Shown: positions 1-7,758 of the stretch, one piece after another | How positions within the stretch are numbered: the first letter of the stretch is position 1 | Layout of the letters: each line of letters opens with the position of its first letter | NCBI GenBank assembly: GCA_964589175.1 | Contig: CAZPRY010000043.1 | Coordinates: 1-31,178 of the forward strand | Source of the DNA: CAZPRY01 sp964589175 | GTDB lineage: Bacteria; Fidelibacterota; UBA2242 | Length of the DNA stretch: 31,178 bases | Direction: 5' to 3' | Position numbers and translations under genes: made by a program | The notes under the pieces: model-generated | What the model saw: the letters and a program-made list of their open reading frames with translations, nothing else | Databases searched by the model: none | Told to the model about the DNA's origin: nothing

Positions 1-150
1 GACCGTCTTCCAACAGAATCCCGAAGGGATCTCTGGTGAGACAAGGATTGAAACCCAGAAAACCGGTAAGTGGATGACGCCGTTCGGGAAGTTTCCGACC
101 ATCTTCCAACAGAATCCCGAAGGGATCTCTGGTGAGACAAGGATTGAAAC
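1..150 (+). CRISPR. Terminal part of a CRISPR-like array: two 54-base repeats and one 42-base spacer
   Basis: Bases 1-54 and 97-150 are identical except at one position (g at 5, a at 101). They enclose a 42-base unique segment (55-96). Each copy ends in GGATTGAAAC, the typical 3' end of many type I and III CRISPR repeats, and contains the short palindrome ATCCC-GAA-GGGAT. Fifty-four bases is long for a CRISPR repeat, so the real unit may be shorter (about 37-46 bases) with conserved flanking bases. The first copy begins exactly at the window edge, so the array probably continues to the left. The ATTGAAAC ending would place the leader on that side and make 150 the trailer end. No cas gene is in the window. 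A simple two-copy repeat is the alternative. Confidence 0.7.
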
Positions 151-215
151 CTATACGGCGCAAAGAGATCGAAGCGGAAATCAGGGAGAAGATCGCCGGC
201 GCCAAGACCAGCTGA
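151..215 (+). pseudogene. Coding-like remnant directly after the last CRISPR-like repeat
   Basis: Starting at 153, the sequence reads IRRKEIEAEIREKIAGAKTS and then TGA at 213-215. The charged, helix-like composition looks like the C-terminal end of a real protein. The frame has no start of its own, because its upstream part is the repeat. It may be the 3' end of a gene cut by the array, or simply open trailer sequence. The product cannot be named. Confidence 0.25.
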
Positions 216-702
216 GGCTCTTTGGGATGAATTGGATTTGCTTCTATCGCTACGGGATTGTACTCCCCATCGGAATCTATTACAAGTGGTTCTGTCCGTT
301 CCGGAGCGCAGCCACGGAATGAGAAAAATGAAGAATGAAAAAAGAAGGAGCAGCCGAAATACCTTCTGAAAAAGCAATACTTTTCTCCGGATTATTTATT
401 CCTAATCCTCAACTCTTTGCTCCTTAATTTAAAGCATTTTTTTACTTGATAATCTAAAGGGCAGGTCTTATTATTGTTTAAAGACTTACCAGTCAACAAG
501 ACAGTGTAAGTCAGTGAGGCAGGGATCCGATGAGGAAGATCAATTCGGAGAACTGGAAGAATCACAACTTGTATTTGTTGTAATATCGTAAAAAAAGTGA
601 CTTTTTGAATAGGCAACTTGGTATTGCCTTATACGAAATTTTATGTTTTCACTTAAATCCGCTAATGTTTGGATTAAAACCTTAAAATTAAAGGAGGTGC
701 GA
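216..702. other. 487-base stretch without a convincing gene
   Basis: No open frame here has coding character. The stretch holds one copy of a diverged direct repeat (247-330), AT-rich sequence from about 380 to 690, and the ribosome binding site of the next gene (AAAGGAGGTG, 690-699). No clear terminator or promoter was seen. Confidence 0.5.
247..330 (+). repeat. Diverged direct repeat, copy A (partner at 2017-2105)
   Basis: By eye, roughly two thirds of positions match 2017-2105, with a few gaps. Shared blocks include tcgcta-gg-attg-actcc near the start, tccgttc-ggag-gc in the middle and aatgagaaaaat at the end. In one frame both copies translate to a similar peptide around S-x-R-S-G (SGSVRSGA here, STTIRSGVRA in the partner). 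This suggests both are the decayed 3' end of the same gene family. Confidence 0.4.
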
Positions 703-1167
703 ATGGAAAAACGGCGATTCCTGATCTGCGTCATCTTGTTCTGTTCACTTGCATATGCTCAGAATTATGAACTTCATGTGAATCTGAGTGATGGAACAAC
801 AGTGGCGTATGCGATTGCAGATATTGAAAAAATCGATTTTAGCGGACTTACGGATATCAAGAACAACCAGAGCTTGCACAACATTTTAAAATCGTTCAGG
901 CTCATGCAAAATTATCCGAATCCCTTTAATCCTTCCACAGTCATTGAATATGAAATACCGGAATCGGGATCTGTTGAGATCACGATCTACGACTTGAAAG
1001 GCAATTTGGTAAAAACATATTTCCACGGAAACCGGCAGACCGGAAGGTATCAGTTCATCTGGGAAGGACGCGATCAGTCCGGTGAGAAAGTGGGCAGCGG
1101 TTTTTACATCTATGCCATTCGTTTTGAAAATCGGACTTTATCAAAGAAAATGCTATTAATCAAGTGA
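703..1167 (+). CDS. Small secreted protein with C-terminal sorting (Por/T9SS or FlgD-like) domain
   Basis: A 154-residue protein. The ATG at 703 follows AAAGGAGGTG at good spacing; the frame also has an in-frame ATG 60 bases upstream, but that one lacks a Shine-Dalgarno site. Residues 1-20 form a signal peptide (MEKRRFLICVILFCSLAYAQ). Residues 21-45 are a short strand-rich module (ELHVNLSDGTTVAY...IEKIDF) also found in the next gene. Residues about 68-154 are the sorting domain, with QNYPNPFNPSTVIEYEIP, VEITIYDLKGNLVKT, WEGRDQSGEKVGSGFYIY and the terminal KKMLLIK. Such domains target proteins for export and surface attachment in FCB bacteria. With almost no passenger between the modules, this may be an adaptor, or a gene that lost its central part. 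It lies 15 bases before the FISUMP gene and is probably cotranscribed with it. Confidence 0.85.
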   Translation: MEKRRFLICVILFCSLAYAQNYELHVNLSDGTTVAYAIADIEKIDFSGLTDIKNNQSLHNILKSFRLMQNYPNPFNPSTVIEYEIPESGSVEITIYDLKGNLVKTYFHGNRQTGRYQFIWEGRDQSGEKVGSGFYIYAIRFENRTLSKKMLLIK

Positions 1168-1182
1168 TAAGGAAATAAAACC

Positions 1183-1965
1183 ATGAAAAAGATCACAATC
1201 TGTTTTCTTCTGTTGATTTCAACGATGGTCTACGCACAGACCTTGAATATTCATACCAGGAACGGTTCGGTGAACAGCTATAACCTCGCAGAGATTGACA
1301 GTATCAGTTTTTTGCCTGTCTCAGCAGAATTGACGGTAACGGATATTGACGGAAACATTTACCGGACGGTTACGATCGGCACTCAGATATGGATGGCGGA
1401 GAACCTGAAAGTGACTCACTACCGCAATGGCGACGCTATTCCGAATGTTGCGGACAGCACCGGATGGGCCGATCTGACCACTGGCGCCTATTGTAATTAT
1501 AATAACTATATCAATCATGCCAACTTGTACGGCCGTCTTTATAATTGGTATGCCATTGACGACAGCCGCGGTCTGGCCCCGGAAGGCTGGCATGTCGCGA
1601 CGGACGAGGAATGGAAGCAGCTGGAAATGTATATGGGCATGAGCCAGTCCGATGCTGATCTTACGGGATGGCGAGGCACTGATCAAGGGATGAAGCTTAA
1701 ATCCACTTTTGGCTGGACTAATTATGTCGGGGGCAGCGGGAACGGAACGGATGACTATGGTTTCACGGCATTGGCCGGAGGTTATCGTGAAGACGGTAGG
1801 TACGAACATCTCGGGGTGGATGCCAGCTTCTGGACGGCTTCGCCAGGCAGTCAGGATGACTTCGCCTGGTGGAGAGATATGTACAACAATAATACTGCTA
1901 TTCGCAGATATGATTATAAAAAAAGTCTCGGTATGTCAATTAGATGTGTCAAGGATACGGAATAA
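1183..1965 (+). CDS. Secreted FISUMP-domain protein
   Basis: A 260-residue protein starting at an ATG 15 bases after the previous gene. Residues 1-18 are a signal peptide ending in YAQ. Residues 19-45 (LNIHTRNGSVNSYNLAEIDSISF) match the N-terminal module of the upstream protein. From about residue 50 the sequence follows the Fibrobacter succinogenes major paralogous domain: VTIGTQIWMAENLKVTHYRN, GAYCNYNN, YGRLYNWYAIDD, RGLAPEGWHVATDEEWKQLE, DDYGFTALAGGYR, FWTASPGS and the closing MSIRCVKD. The family is abundant in secreted and surface proteins of FCB bacteria; its biochemical role is unknown. It has no sorting tail of its own. Pairing with a neighbour that has the tail and the same N-terminal module suggests the two products may assemble together, which is inference. 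Confidence 0.88.
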   Translation: MKKITICFLLLISTMVYAQTLNIHTRNGSVNSYNLAEIDSISFLPVSAELTVTDIDGNIYRTVTIGTQIWMAENLKVTHYRNGDAIPNVADSTGWADLTTGAYCNYNNYINHANLYGRLYNWYAIDDSRGLAPEGWHVATDEEWKQLEMYMGMSQSDADLTGWRGTDQGMKLKSTFGWTNYVGGSGNGTDDYGFTALAGGYREDGRYEHLGVDASFWTASPGSQDDFAWWRDMYNNNTAIRRYDYKKSLGMSIRCVKDTE

Positions 1966-2273
1966 AAGAATATCAGCAAGGCGACATATCTGATCCGGGT
2001 CTTTGATGATTCTCCTTCGCTAAGGCATTGGACTCCGGAGAGGAATTCGGTGCAGGTAGTACTACTATCCGTTCAGGAGTGCGGGCCGGGAAATGAGAAA
2101 AATTGCATCAGCTAATCACTCATACCAGCGGAGGATGAGTATTATGGATGTCTGAGGCAATCGCAAATTCTCTTCAGGGATTTAAAGTGCAGGCGATGTG
2201 CGGAGGTCACAATAAGGATTTCACAGATTTTTATTGCTTGGGCTGATTTTCCCGTCGTGTAACGCGGGCCGGA
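1966..2273. other. 308-base intergenic stretch
   Basis: No gene seen. It contains copy B of the diverged direct repeat (2017-2105). Near its right end is an imperfect hairpin, CCCGtCGT-gta-ACGCGGG (2251-2268), just past the stop of the minus-strand exonuclease gene. The hairpin has no following T-run, so it is not a clear terminator. Confidence 0.45.
2017..2105 (+). repeat. Diverged direct repeat, copy B (partner at 247-330)
   Basis: Same orientation as copy A and similar along its length. The two copies bracket the sorting-domain and FISUMP genes. One frame gives FGAGSTTIRSGVRAGK followed by a stop, but other stops lie upstream in that frame, so the copy is not an intact gene. Confidence 0.4.
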
Positions 2274-3557
2274 TTAGCCGCCCATTTTCTTGTGTAGTCG
2301 GTTGAGCCGATGCATGAGGTCGTCACTCTCCATTACGCGGTGTGTTGGTAATTGGCGGATGGCCTCAGAAACCGTCTCGATGGCGACGGCGTAGTCCTTT
2401 TTACGATGCTCATAATATTTGGCGAGTTCCTCAAAAGGCAGCATATGAAACGGATCGGACATTTCGATCGCCTGCCGCAGGGTAGCCTCGAATTCATCCC
2501 AGCGACCCAGCCGTTTCTGCAGGAGGGCCAGCCGGATCAGGACATCCTTGCGGCGGCCGAGGCTGAGTTCTCCCTGCAGGGCCTTTTGATAGGCTTGCGC
2601 GGCCATCTCGGGTTCGCCTTTGTTGGTCAGGATTCGGCCGCGGGCATGATCGATCAGGCCGCTGGACACATCTTCATCTTTGGCGTGGAACTGGCGCCAG
2701 AGCTGATAGGTTACGGCGGCCATCGAAATGATGTCGTCGGCGTTGTGCTTGAAAACCGGCTGCAGCGGAACCGGGTTGCCGTCGCGCAGGTAGCGGAAGT
2801 AGATCAGCGGCGCTTCCTCTCCGGGCACATCGTCGATGCGATTGAAATGCAAAATCTTCTGTTCGATTGTCTGCAGGCGGCAATTTTCCAATTCCAGCTT
2901 CCAGAGCTGACGGCTGGGGTGCAGGAGATCCAGATGATCGAGACCGGCGAAGGGCGAAGTTTGCCTGACCATGACATAACGGCTTTCGAGCAGCGGCAGA
3001 TCGAAAGTTTTACCGTTGAAAGTCACCACCGTGGGATACGGCTTAATAAATTTGGCGACAAGGTCCAGCATACCCTCTTCCCGGGTAAAAGTGTCGATGA
3101 AATATTGATCTACCTGGAATTCATCCGCGACAAAGTAGCCGATGCCGATCAGAAAAGCGACGGTTCCGGAGCCGCCCGACAGGCCGGTAGTCTCGGTGTC
3201 AACGAACACAGTCTGGCGGAAATCGATCATCGTTTCCCGGCCGAAATTCCCGAGGCGCGATAACCAGTTATCGTCAATCGAAAAAATCCGTTTGACCGGG
3301 ACCGTACCGACTTCATGTGTTTCCGGGTAGCGGGTCAGTCCGATGAAAATATCGCCGAAGGGCGTATTCTGCCAACGGCCGGAGACGCATTCATCCAGGC
3401 GCTGGTAGCGCCGGATTACCGCTTCATCCGGGAAGTGTTTGGGGTGCGTGCTGCGGTCGTAGAGCCGCTGCAGGTGCGCCCGGATTTCGGATTCCGGTTC
3501 CTCGCGGGGGGATTCACGGCGGATAAAATTGTCCAATTTTTTACGAAGTTCACTCAT
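2274..3557 (-). CDS. YprB-type RNase H-like exonuclease with C-terminal TPR repeats
   Basis: A 427-residue protein. Residues 115-285 carry a DEDD-type exonuclease core of the YprB/RNase_H_2 family. VFVDTETTGLSGG supplies Asp120 and Glu122, TFNGKTFDLPLL (179-190) supplies the second conserved block with Asp186, and HNADDIISM (271-279) the third acidic block. Residues about 300-427 are helical with TPR-like periodicity (GEPEMAAQAYQKALQGEL, ...DYAVAIETVSEAIRQLP). Proteins of this architecture are known from other bacteria but their substrates are mostly undefined; a role in nucleic-acid repair or processing is inferred. It is separated from the upstream methyltransferase operon by 121 bases, so it may have its own promoter there. 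Confidence 0.85.
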   Translation of the reverse strand: MSELRKKLDNFIRRESPREEPESEIRAHLQRLYDRSTHPKHFPDEAVIRRYQRLDECVSGRWQNTPFGDIFIGLTRYPETHEVGTVPVKRIFSIDDNWLSRLGNFGRETMIDFRQTVFVDTETTGLSGGSGTVAFLIGIGYFVADEFQVDQYFIDTFTREEGMLDLVAKFIKPYPTVVTFNGKTFDLPLLESRYVMVRQTSPFAGLDHLDLLHPSRQLWKLELENCRLQTIEQKILHFNRIDDVPGEEAPLIYFRYLRDGNPVPLQPVFKHNADDIISMAAVTYQLWRQFHAKDEDVSSGLIDHARGRILTNKGEPEMAAQAYQKALQGELSLGRRKDVLIRLALLQKRLGRWDEFEATLRQAIEMSDPFHMLPFEELAKYYEHRKKDYAVAIETVSEAIRQLPTHRVMESDDLMHRLNRLHKKMGG

Positions 3558-3678
3558 CGTTTAGTAAAGACAAATCCTGATCTTCCGAAATATATCTCAT
3601 TTTGTGACATGCCTCAAAAGAATAAATATCCAAAGACCTTATATTTAATCGACTTTTGTAATTGATCCCCAACCCTCA

Positions 3679-4605
3679 CTACCCTCCAGTCCAGAGTGAT
3701 ACCCCGTCACCCTGGACTCTTTCTTTCAGGCTGCCGAGGGCGCGGATATGTTCGGGAGTCGTACCGCAGCATCCGCCTATAATGCGGACGCCCAGGCGGT
3801 GCCATCGATCGGCGACACCGGCGTAGAACTGCGGATTGAATTGTGGGTCTTCCTGCCATCCGCAAAGCGGATCGAAGATTCCGGCGTTGGCGTACACGGC
3901 CATAGGCGGACCAATCGTTGTTACAAGTTTTTCAATGGCTTTCGTGATCGTGCTGTGATGCGTGCAATTCAGTGCGTAGCCGTGGATGCCTTCCGAAGTC
4001 AGATCACGAACGGTTTCTGGCAGATCATCGCCGTTAAAGATGTCTCCCCCGGAATTCAATATGAAACTCGTAAGCACCGGCAGACCGGTTTCGAGAGCGG
4101 CGATTGAGGCGGCGAGGGCTTCGCGGGCCGTGTTCATGGTTTCGATGAGGATAACATCCACACCGCCTGCGGCCAGCCAGCCGGCTTTCTCGCGATGCTC
4201 ACGGAAGGCGGTATTTTTATCAGGAGTCAGTTCAGGGTGATAGCAATCTTCGAGCGGTGACATCGAACCGGCGATCCAAATCTTCCGTTCGGTTTTGGCC
4301 TGTTCGCCGGCGTCGCGCGCCAGTTCGATCGCCAGGCGGGTGGCCTGCTCGGCCTCCCTGCGATCCAGCCCGGCTTTGCCGAAAGTGCGGGTGTCGGTAC
4401 GGAAAGTGGCGGTGGTGATGATATCGGCGCCGGCCCGGATATAATCGAGATGAATCTGCCGGACGATTCCGGGGGTGCTGCGAATGGCTGCGGCTGACCA
4501 GAGCGGCAGTTCGATCGGAACACCGTGCCGGGCCAGTTCGGTGCCCATAGCGCCGTCGAGGATCAGTGCCGCATCTCCGTTTACTATTTGCAAAAAATTA
4601 TCCAT
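3679..4605 (-). CDS. Homocysteine S-methyltransferase family protein
   Basis: A 308-residue protein whose start at 4605 overlaps the stop of the PAP2 gene (TAATG), implying translational coupling; an upstream in-frame start would run deep into that gene. It follows the Zn-dependent homocysteine methyltransferase barrel: LDGAMGTEL (16-24), GADIITTATFRT (59-70), IAGSMSPLED (111-120), ILIETMNT (152-159). The three zinc cysteines are Cys214 in LNCTHH and Cys279-Cys280 in GGCCGTTPEH. The family transfers a methyl group from donors such as methyltetrahydrofolate, S-methylmethionine or betaine to homocysteine, making methionine. The donor here cannot be read from the sequence. The UROD-like gene in the same operon belongs to a fold that includes corrinoid-dependent methyltransferases, which fits methyl-group metabolism. 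It lacks the cobalamin-binding modules of full-length MetH. Confidence 0.88.
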   Translation of the reverse strand: MDNFLQIVNGDAALILDGAMGTELARHGVPIELPLWSAAAIRSTPGIVRQIHLDYIRAGADIITTATFRTDTRTFGKAGLDRREAEQATRLAIELARDAGEQAKTERKIWIAGSMSPLEDCYHPELTPDKNTAFREHREKAGWLAAGGVDVILIETMNTAREALAASIAALETGLPVLTSFILNSGGDIFNGDDLPETVRDLTSEGIHGYALNCTHHSTITKAIEKLVTTIGPPMAVYANAGIFDPLCGWQEDPQFNPQFYAGVADRWHRLGVRIIGGCCGTTPEHIRALGSLKERVQGDGVSLWTGG

Positions 4606-5375
4606 TAGAAAGGGATCGAAAGCGAAAGTGTTGCCCGGTCGCGATCGCATTCGGCATTCCATTCGAAAGCATGTTGGGCAGCGAAACTACGCCCGATTAC
4701 GGTGCCGAGTACCGCGCCCGCGACGACATCGGAGAGATAGTGTTTGTCATCATTCATGCGCGTGGCGGCCACGAACCAGGCCATTGCGTAAGCGGGAATG
4801 CCGACGGTTTTGCCGTAGATTTCCTGTAGTGTCGCGGCCAGCGCGAAACTACCGGCGGTATGCCCCGAAGGAAAGCTATAACGGTTCCCGTTGGGCCGGC
4901 GGCGGGACACGATGCGCTTCAGCGCTTCCGAAAATACCGCGGTGGTTCCGATGGTTTCACCCAATAGGATCGCATCTGCGGCCGTCCGGCGCAGCGGCTG
5001 GTGTTTAAGAAGCCCGGTTATCGTGATAGCGACTCCGGCCCCGGCATAGCCCCAAAACTCGCCGTAGGCATCCCCGACGCGGGAAACCGGGTCCGCAAAG
5101 AGTTTATGATTTTCGATCCGGTCCTGAATCGGATGATCGAGCGGGAGGGCCAGCGGCAGTAAAATCACGCCGGTCAGTAAAACGTACTTATGTTGATCCC
5201 AGTCCGCAATTCTTTTGAAACCGTTCCAGTAGTGATCCGGCAGCGATTGAAAATATTGCAGGGATAAATCTTCGCGGTTCCACCCGGCGCCGAAAATGAC
5301 ATAGGGAAAAAAGAGTAGAAAAATGAGTAGATACCGTTTATGGAATCGGAAATTTATGGTTGATTTATTTTTCAA
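4605..5375 (-). CDS. PAP2-family membrane-associated phosphatase
   Basis: A 256-residue protein beginning with a TTG start 2 bases after the stop of the UROD-like gene; no ATG or GTG lies nearby. An N-terminal hydrophobic segment (residues 14-30) looks like a signal peptide or anchor. The three phosphatidic-acid phosphatase motifs are intact: KRIVSRRRP (153-161), PSGHT (169-173) and R-x5-H-x3-D (Arg206, His212, Asp216). Family members dephosphorylate lipid phosphates, undecaprenyl pyrophosphate or similar substrates at the membrane. Its functional link with the two methyltransferase-like neighbours is unclear, though the spacing makes cotranscription likely. Confidence 0.88.
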   Translation of the reverse strand: MKNKSTINFRFHKRYLLIFLLFFPYVIFGAGWNREDLSLQYFQSLPDHYWNGFKRIADWDQHKYVLLTGVILLPLALPLDHPIQDRIENHKLFADPVSRVGDAYGEFWGYAGAGVAITITGLLKHQPLRRTAADAILLGETIGTTAVFSEALKRIVSRRRPNGNRYSFPSGHTAGSFALAATLQEIYGKTVGIPAYAMAWFVAATRMNDDKHYLSDVVAGAVLGTVIGRSFAAQHAFEWNAECDRDRATLSLSIPF

Positions 5376-5377
5376 AC

Positions 5378-6406
5378 TTAGCGGCCGAATTCCCGGGCGG
5401 CTTCGATCATGGCGACGTAATTTTCGAAACTGGCGTAGTCAGGCACACTGTTTCCGGAACCGACGCAGTAGCCGCCGTTATAAGCCGCTTCTTCGATATT
5501 TTTGCGCACCTGTTCGCGTACCTGCGCAGGCGTGCCGCGGGAGAGCAGATCGACATCCACGTGCCCGATCAGGCACAGTTTATCGCCGTAGCGGGCTTTG
5601 ACTTCGGCCAGTTTCATGGCCTGCACCTCGATCGGGTGCAGGGCGTCCACGCCGCAGTTGATAATATCATCCATAACATCGTAGAGCACACCGTCCGTAT
5701 GGTAAATCAAAGGCTTGTTCGCGGCGATCGCCAGCTCGCCGATCTTCTTCAGCCAGGGGAAGAAATACTGTCGCAGCACGGCGGGCGACATCATCAGGCT
5801 GGTGACATAGGCAATATCATCACTGTACCACAGAACATCCACGGCATCACTCTGCGCGAAATATTCAAACATCCCAAGCACCAGTTCGCCGATTTTGTCG
5901 AACAGGGACTGCACCAGTTCGGGATTATCGAAGAGGGCGAACGAGAAGTTTTCAAAGCCCATCATCTCCCAGACCATGGTAAAGATGTCGCCGTACTGGC
6001 CGATGACGCCCATCCCATCGGGCAGCAGCTCGCGTACCTGTTCGAGCCGGGAATAATCGAAATCGGACGCTTTCGGGAATCGGTACTTCTCAAAATCTTC
6101 CCAGGAAGAAATAACGCCCTTTCCTTCGGTAGCCCAGTTGCGCGAAACCGTACCGTCTTCGTTGATCGTGGCATTTTCCGCATCCTGGAGAAAGACCTGG
6201 CCCGGATTGAAATCGGCGGCCGGTTGCAGCTTGATATAGTCGTAGCCGGCTTTATGCCAGAATTCCACCTCATCATGCAGGGACAGGATCGGATGCCCGA
6301 TATATTTTTCCATGATACTGCGATGGATGCCCAGTTCGGCGATTGGGACATAAGGCGCTTTGCCGCGTTTCAGGGTCTTTATAAAAGATTCGATATTTGG
6401 ATTCAT
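5378..6406 (-). CDS. Uroporphyrinogen decarboxylase-like (UROD/MtaA superfamily) protein
   Basis: A 342-residue protein with AAGGA six bases before the ATG. It has the UROD barrel: VIGQYGDIFTMVWEMMGFEN (134-153), VLWYSDDIAY (191-200), PLIYHTDGVLYDVMDDIINC (232-251), VDALHPIEVQA (253-263), CLIGHVDVDLLSRGTP (278-293) and GGYCVGSGNSVPDY (311-324). No heme biosynthesis genes are nearby and the sequence looks closer to the methyltransferase/unknown branch (MtaA, CmuA-like) than to true HemE. Candidate metal or corrinoid contacts are His236, His282 and Cys314, by analogy only. It is first in a tight three-gene operon with the PAP2 and homocysteine methyltransferase genes, so methyl transfer is a reasonable guess. 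Confidence 0.82.
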   Translation of the reverse strand: MNPNIESFIKTLKRGKAPYVPIAELGIHRSIMEKYIGHPILSLHDEVEFWHKAGYDYIKLQPAADFNPGQVFLQDAENATINEDGTVSRNWATEGKGVISSWEDFEKYRFPKASDFDYSRLEQVRELLPDGMGVIGQYGDIFTMVWEMMGFENFSFALFDNPELVQSLFDKIGELVLGMFEYFAQSDAVDVLWYSDDIAYVTSLMMSPAVLRQYFFPWLKKIGELAIAANKPLIYHTDGVLYDVMDDIINCGVDALHPIEVQAMKLAEVKARYGDKLCLIGHVDVDLLSRGTPAQVREQVRKNIEEAAYNGGYCVGSGNSVPDYASFENYVAMIEAAREFGR

Positions 6407-6573
6407 GGTTTCCTTGGGGTTTCAGCTTCGCGCTGTCTTTCGATGAAAATATAAGGCATTTTCGGATTTGTTCTGAACACTTTTTCGAACGATTGCCGCT
6501 TCGGGCGACTAGAACAGTTTTATAGCGTGTGTCCGGTTTCTGAACACTTTTGCGTTATCGCTGTGCTTTACAA

Positions 6574-6604
6574 TTTGGTTTAGGCTAATATTTGTATAAA
6601 TTTG
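6574..6604 (+). promoter_or_regulatory. Possible Bacteroidota-type promoter ahead of the S66 peptidase gene
   Basis: TTTG (6574-6577), 19 bases, then TAAATTTG (6597-6604) fits the TTTG-N19-TAnnTTTG pattern of the Bacteroidota housekeeping sigma factor. It sits 80 bases before the peptidase start. The rest of the divergent spacer (6407-6683) shows nothing else recognisable. The match is short and could be chance. Confidence 0.25.
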
Positions 6605-6683
6605 CATTGAGCGGCAAACGGCCCGAAATCCCCGAAAACGATGAATAAAGCATAAGATCATTGAAGTTAAACGATTGGAAGAG

Positions 6684-7739
6684 ATGTCGAGTAGAAGAGA
6701 TTTTTTAAAGAGGAGTGGCCTGGCGGCGGCAGCATTGATGACGATTCCCCGCGGCATTTTTTCTGCGACAACTGCCTTTGGCGGATCGAAAATCATCAAA
6801 GCAGTGCGTTTGCTTGAAGGCGATACCGTCGGACTGATCGCCCCGGCCTCGCAGGTCAATCCCCCGGATGACGTAGCTTTTTCAAAAGAAGTCTTTGAAG
6901 CGCTTGGCTACCGAGTCAAGATCGGCGAGCACGTGCTGGACCGTTTCGGCGACCTGGCGGGTGAGGATCAGGCCCGGGCGGACGATATCCATAACTTCGT
7001 GAGTGACCCACAGGTGAAAGCCATAGTCTGCATTCGCGGCGGCTGGGGGTGCCAGCGCATCCTGCCCTACCTGGATTACAAATTGATCGCGAATAATCCG
7101 AAGATTTTCATCGGTTACAGTGATGTCACGACACTGATCAATGCGATCTATGCCAAGACGGGATTGGTGACTTTTCACGGACCGGTTGGAATTTCGACAT
7201 TTAATGAGTTTACCATAAATTCTTTTCGGGATATGTTGGCCAAAGGCGATATTCCGGCAGCGCTCAGCAATCCGCCGAAGTCCGAGAAAGACCTGGTCGA
7301 AACGGAAAACCGCATCATTCGCCTCTATCCCGGTAAGGTTGAGGGCCGGCTGATCGGCGGCAACCTTTCGCTAATGACGGCCATGGTCGGCACGCCGTAC
7401 GAGCCGGATTACGAGGGCGCTATCCTGTTTTTAGAGGAGGTCGGCGAGAAAACGTACAGCATCGACCGCATGTTCTCGCATTTAAAACTGGTTGGTAATT
7501 TGAAAAAACTAAATGGAATCGTGATCGGCAAGTTCACCGATTGTAAGCCCGGAGAGGGCTACGGCGCTTTCTCGATTGAGGAACTGCTGCGGCAGTATAT
7601 TGAACCGCTGAAAATACCGGCTTACAGCGGCGCCATGATCGGGCATATCAAGGATAAATGGACGGTGCCCATCGGCGTTAAGGCGGAGCTGGATGCGGAC
7701 CTGGGGCAAATTCGTTTACTGGAAAGTACGGTTGCATAA
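6684..7739 (+). CDS. Tat-exported LD-carboxypeptidase (peptidase family S66)
   Basis: A 351-residue protein. The ATG at 6684 is preferred over a TTG three codons upstream, although the purine-rich GGAAGAG abuts it. The N-terminus is a twin-arginine signal (SSRRDFLKRSG plus a hydrophobic stretch to about residue 30), so the enzyme is probably exported folded. The S66 triad is visible: Ser146 in IFIGYSDVTTL, Glu251/252 in LFLEEVGEKTYSIDRM and His321 in GAMIGHIKDKWTVPIG, with spacings typical of LdcA. RGGWGCQRILPYLD (118-131) is also characteristic. Family members trim D-alanine from peptidoglycan tetrapeptides (LdcA) or cleave microcin-type conjugates (MccF); LdcA-like wall recycling is the more likely role. 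The next gene follows after 19 bases. Confidence 0.9.
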   Translation: MSSRRDFLKRSGLAAAALMTIPRGIFSATTAFGGSKIIKAVRLLEGDTVGLIAPASQVNPPDDVAFSKEVFEALGYRVKIGEHVLDRFGDLAGEDQARADDIHNFVSDPQVKAIVCIRGGWGCQRILPYLDYKLIANNPKIFIGYSDVTTLINAIYAKTGLVTFHGPVGISTFNEFTINSFRDMLAKGDIPAALSNPPKSEKDLVETENRIIRLYPGKVEGRLIGGNLSLMTAMVGTPYEPDYEGAILFLEEVGEKTYSIDRMFSHLKLVGNLKKLNGIVIGKFTDCKPGEGYGAFSIEELLRQYIEPLKIPAYSGAMIGHIKDKWTVPIGVKAELDADLGQIRLLESTVA

Positions 7740-7758
7740 TCATGAATGAGGGGGAAGA

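Noticed and set aside
74..322. An 82-codon plus-strand frame across the second CRISPR-like repeat
   Set aside because: Most of it translates the repeat and its trailer; no ribosome binding site and no protein-like composition. The repeat explanation is stronger.
2352..3263. A 303-codon plus-strand frame opposite the YprB-type exonuclease gene
   Set aside because: It is antisense to a gene with clear catalytic motifs and itself shows no recognisable domain.
5360..6454. A 364-codon plus-strand frame opposite the UROD-like gene
   Set aside because: Antisense shadow; the minus-strand UROD motifs and ribosome binding site are convincing.
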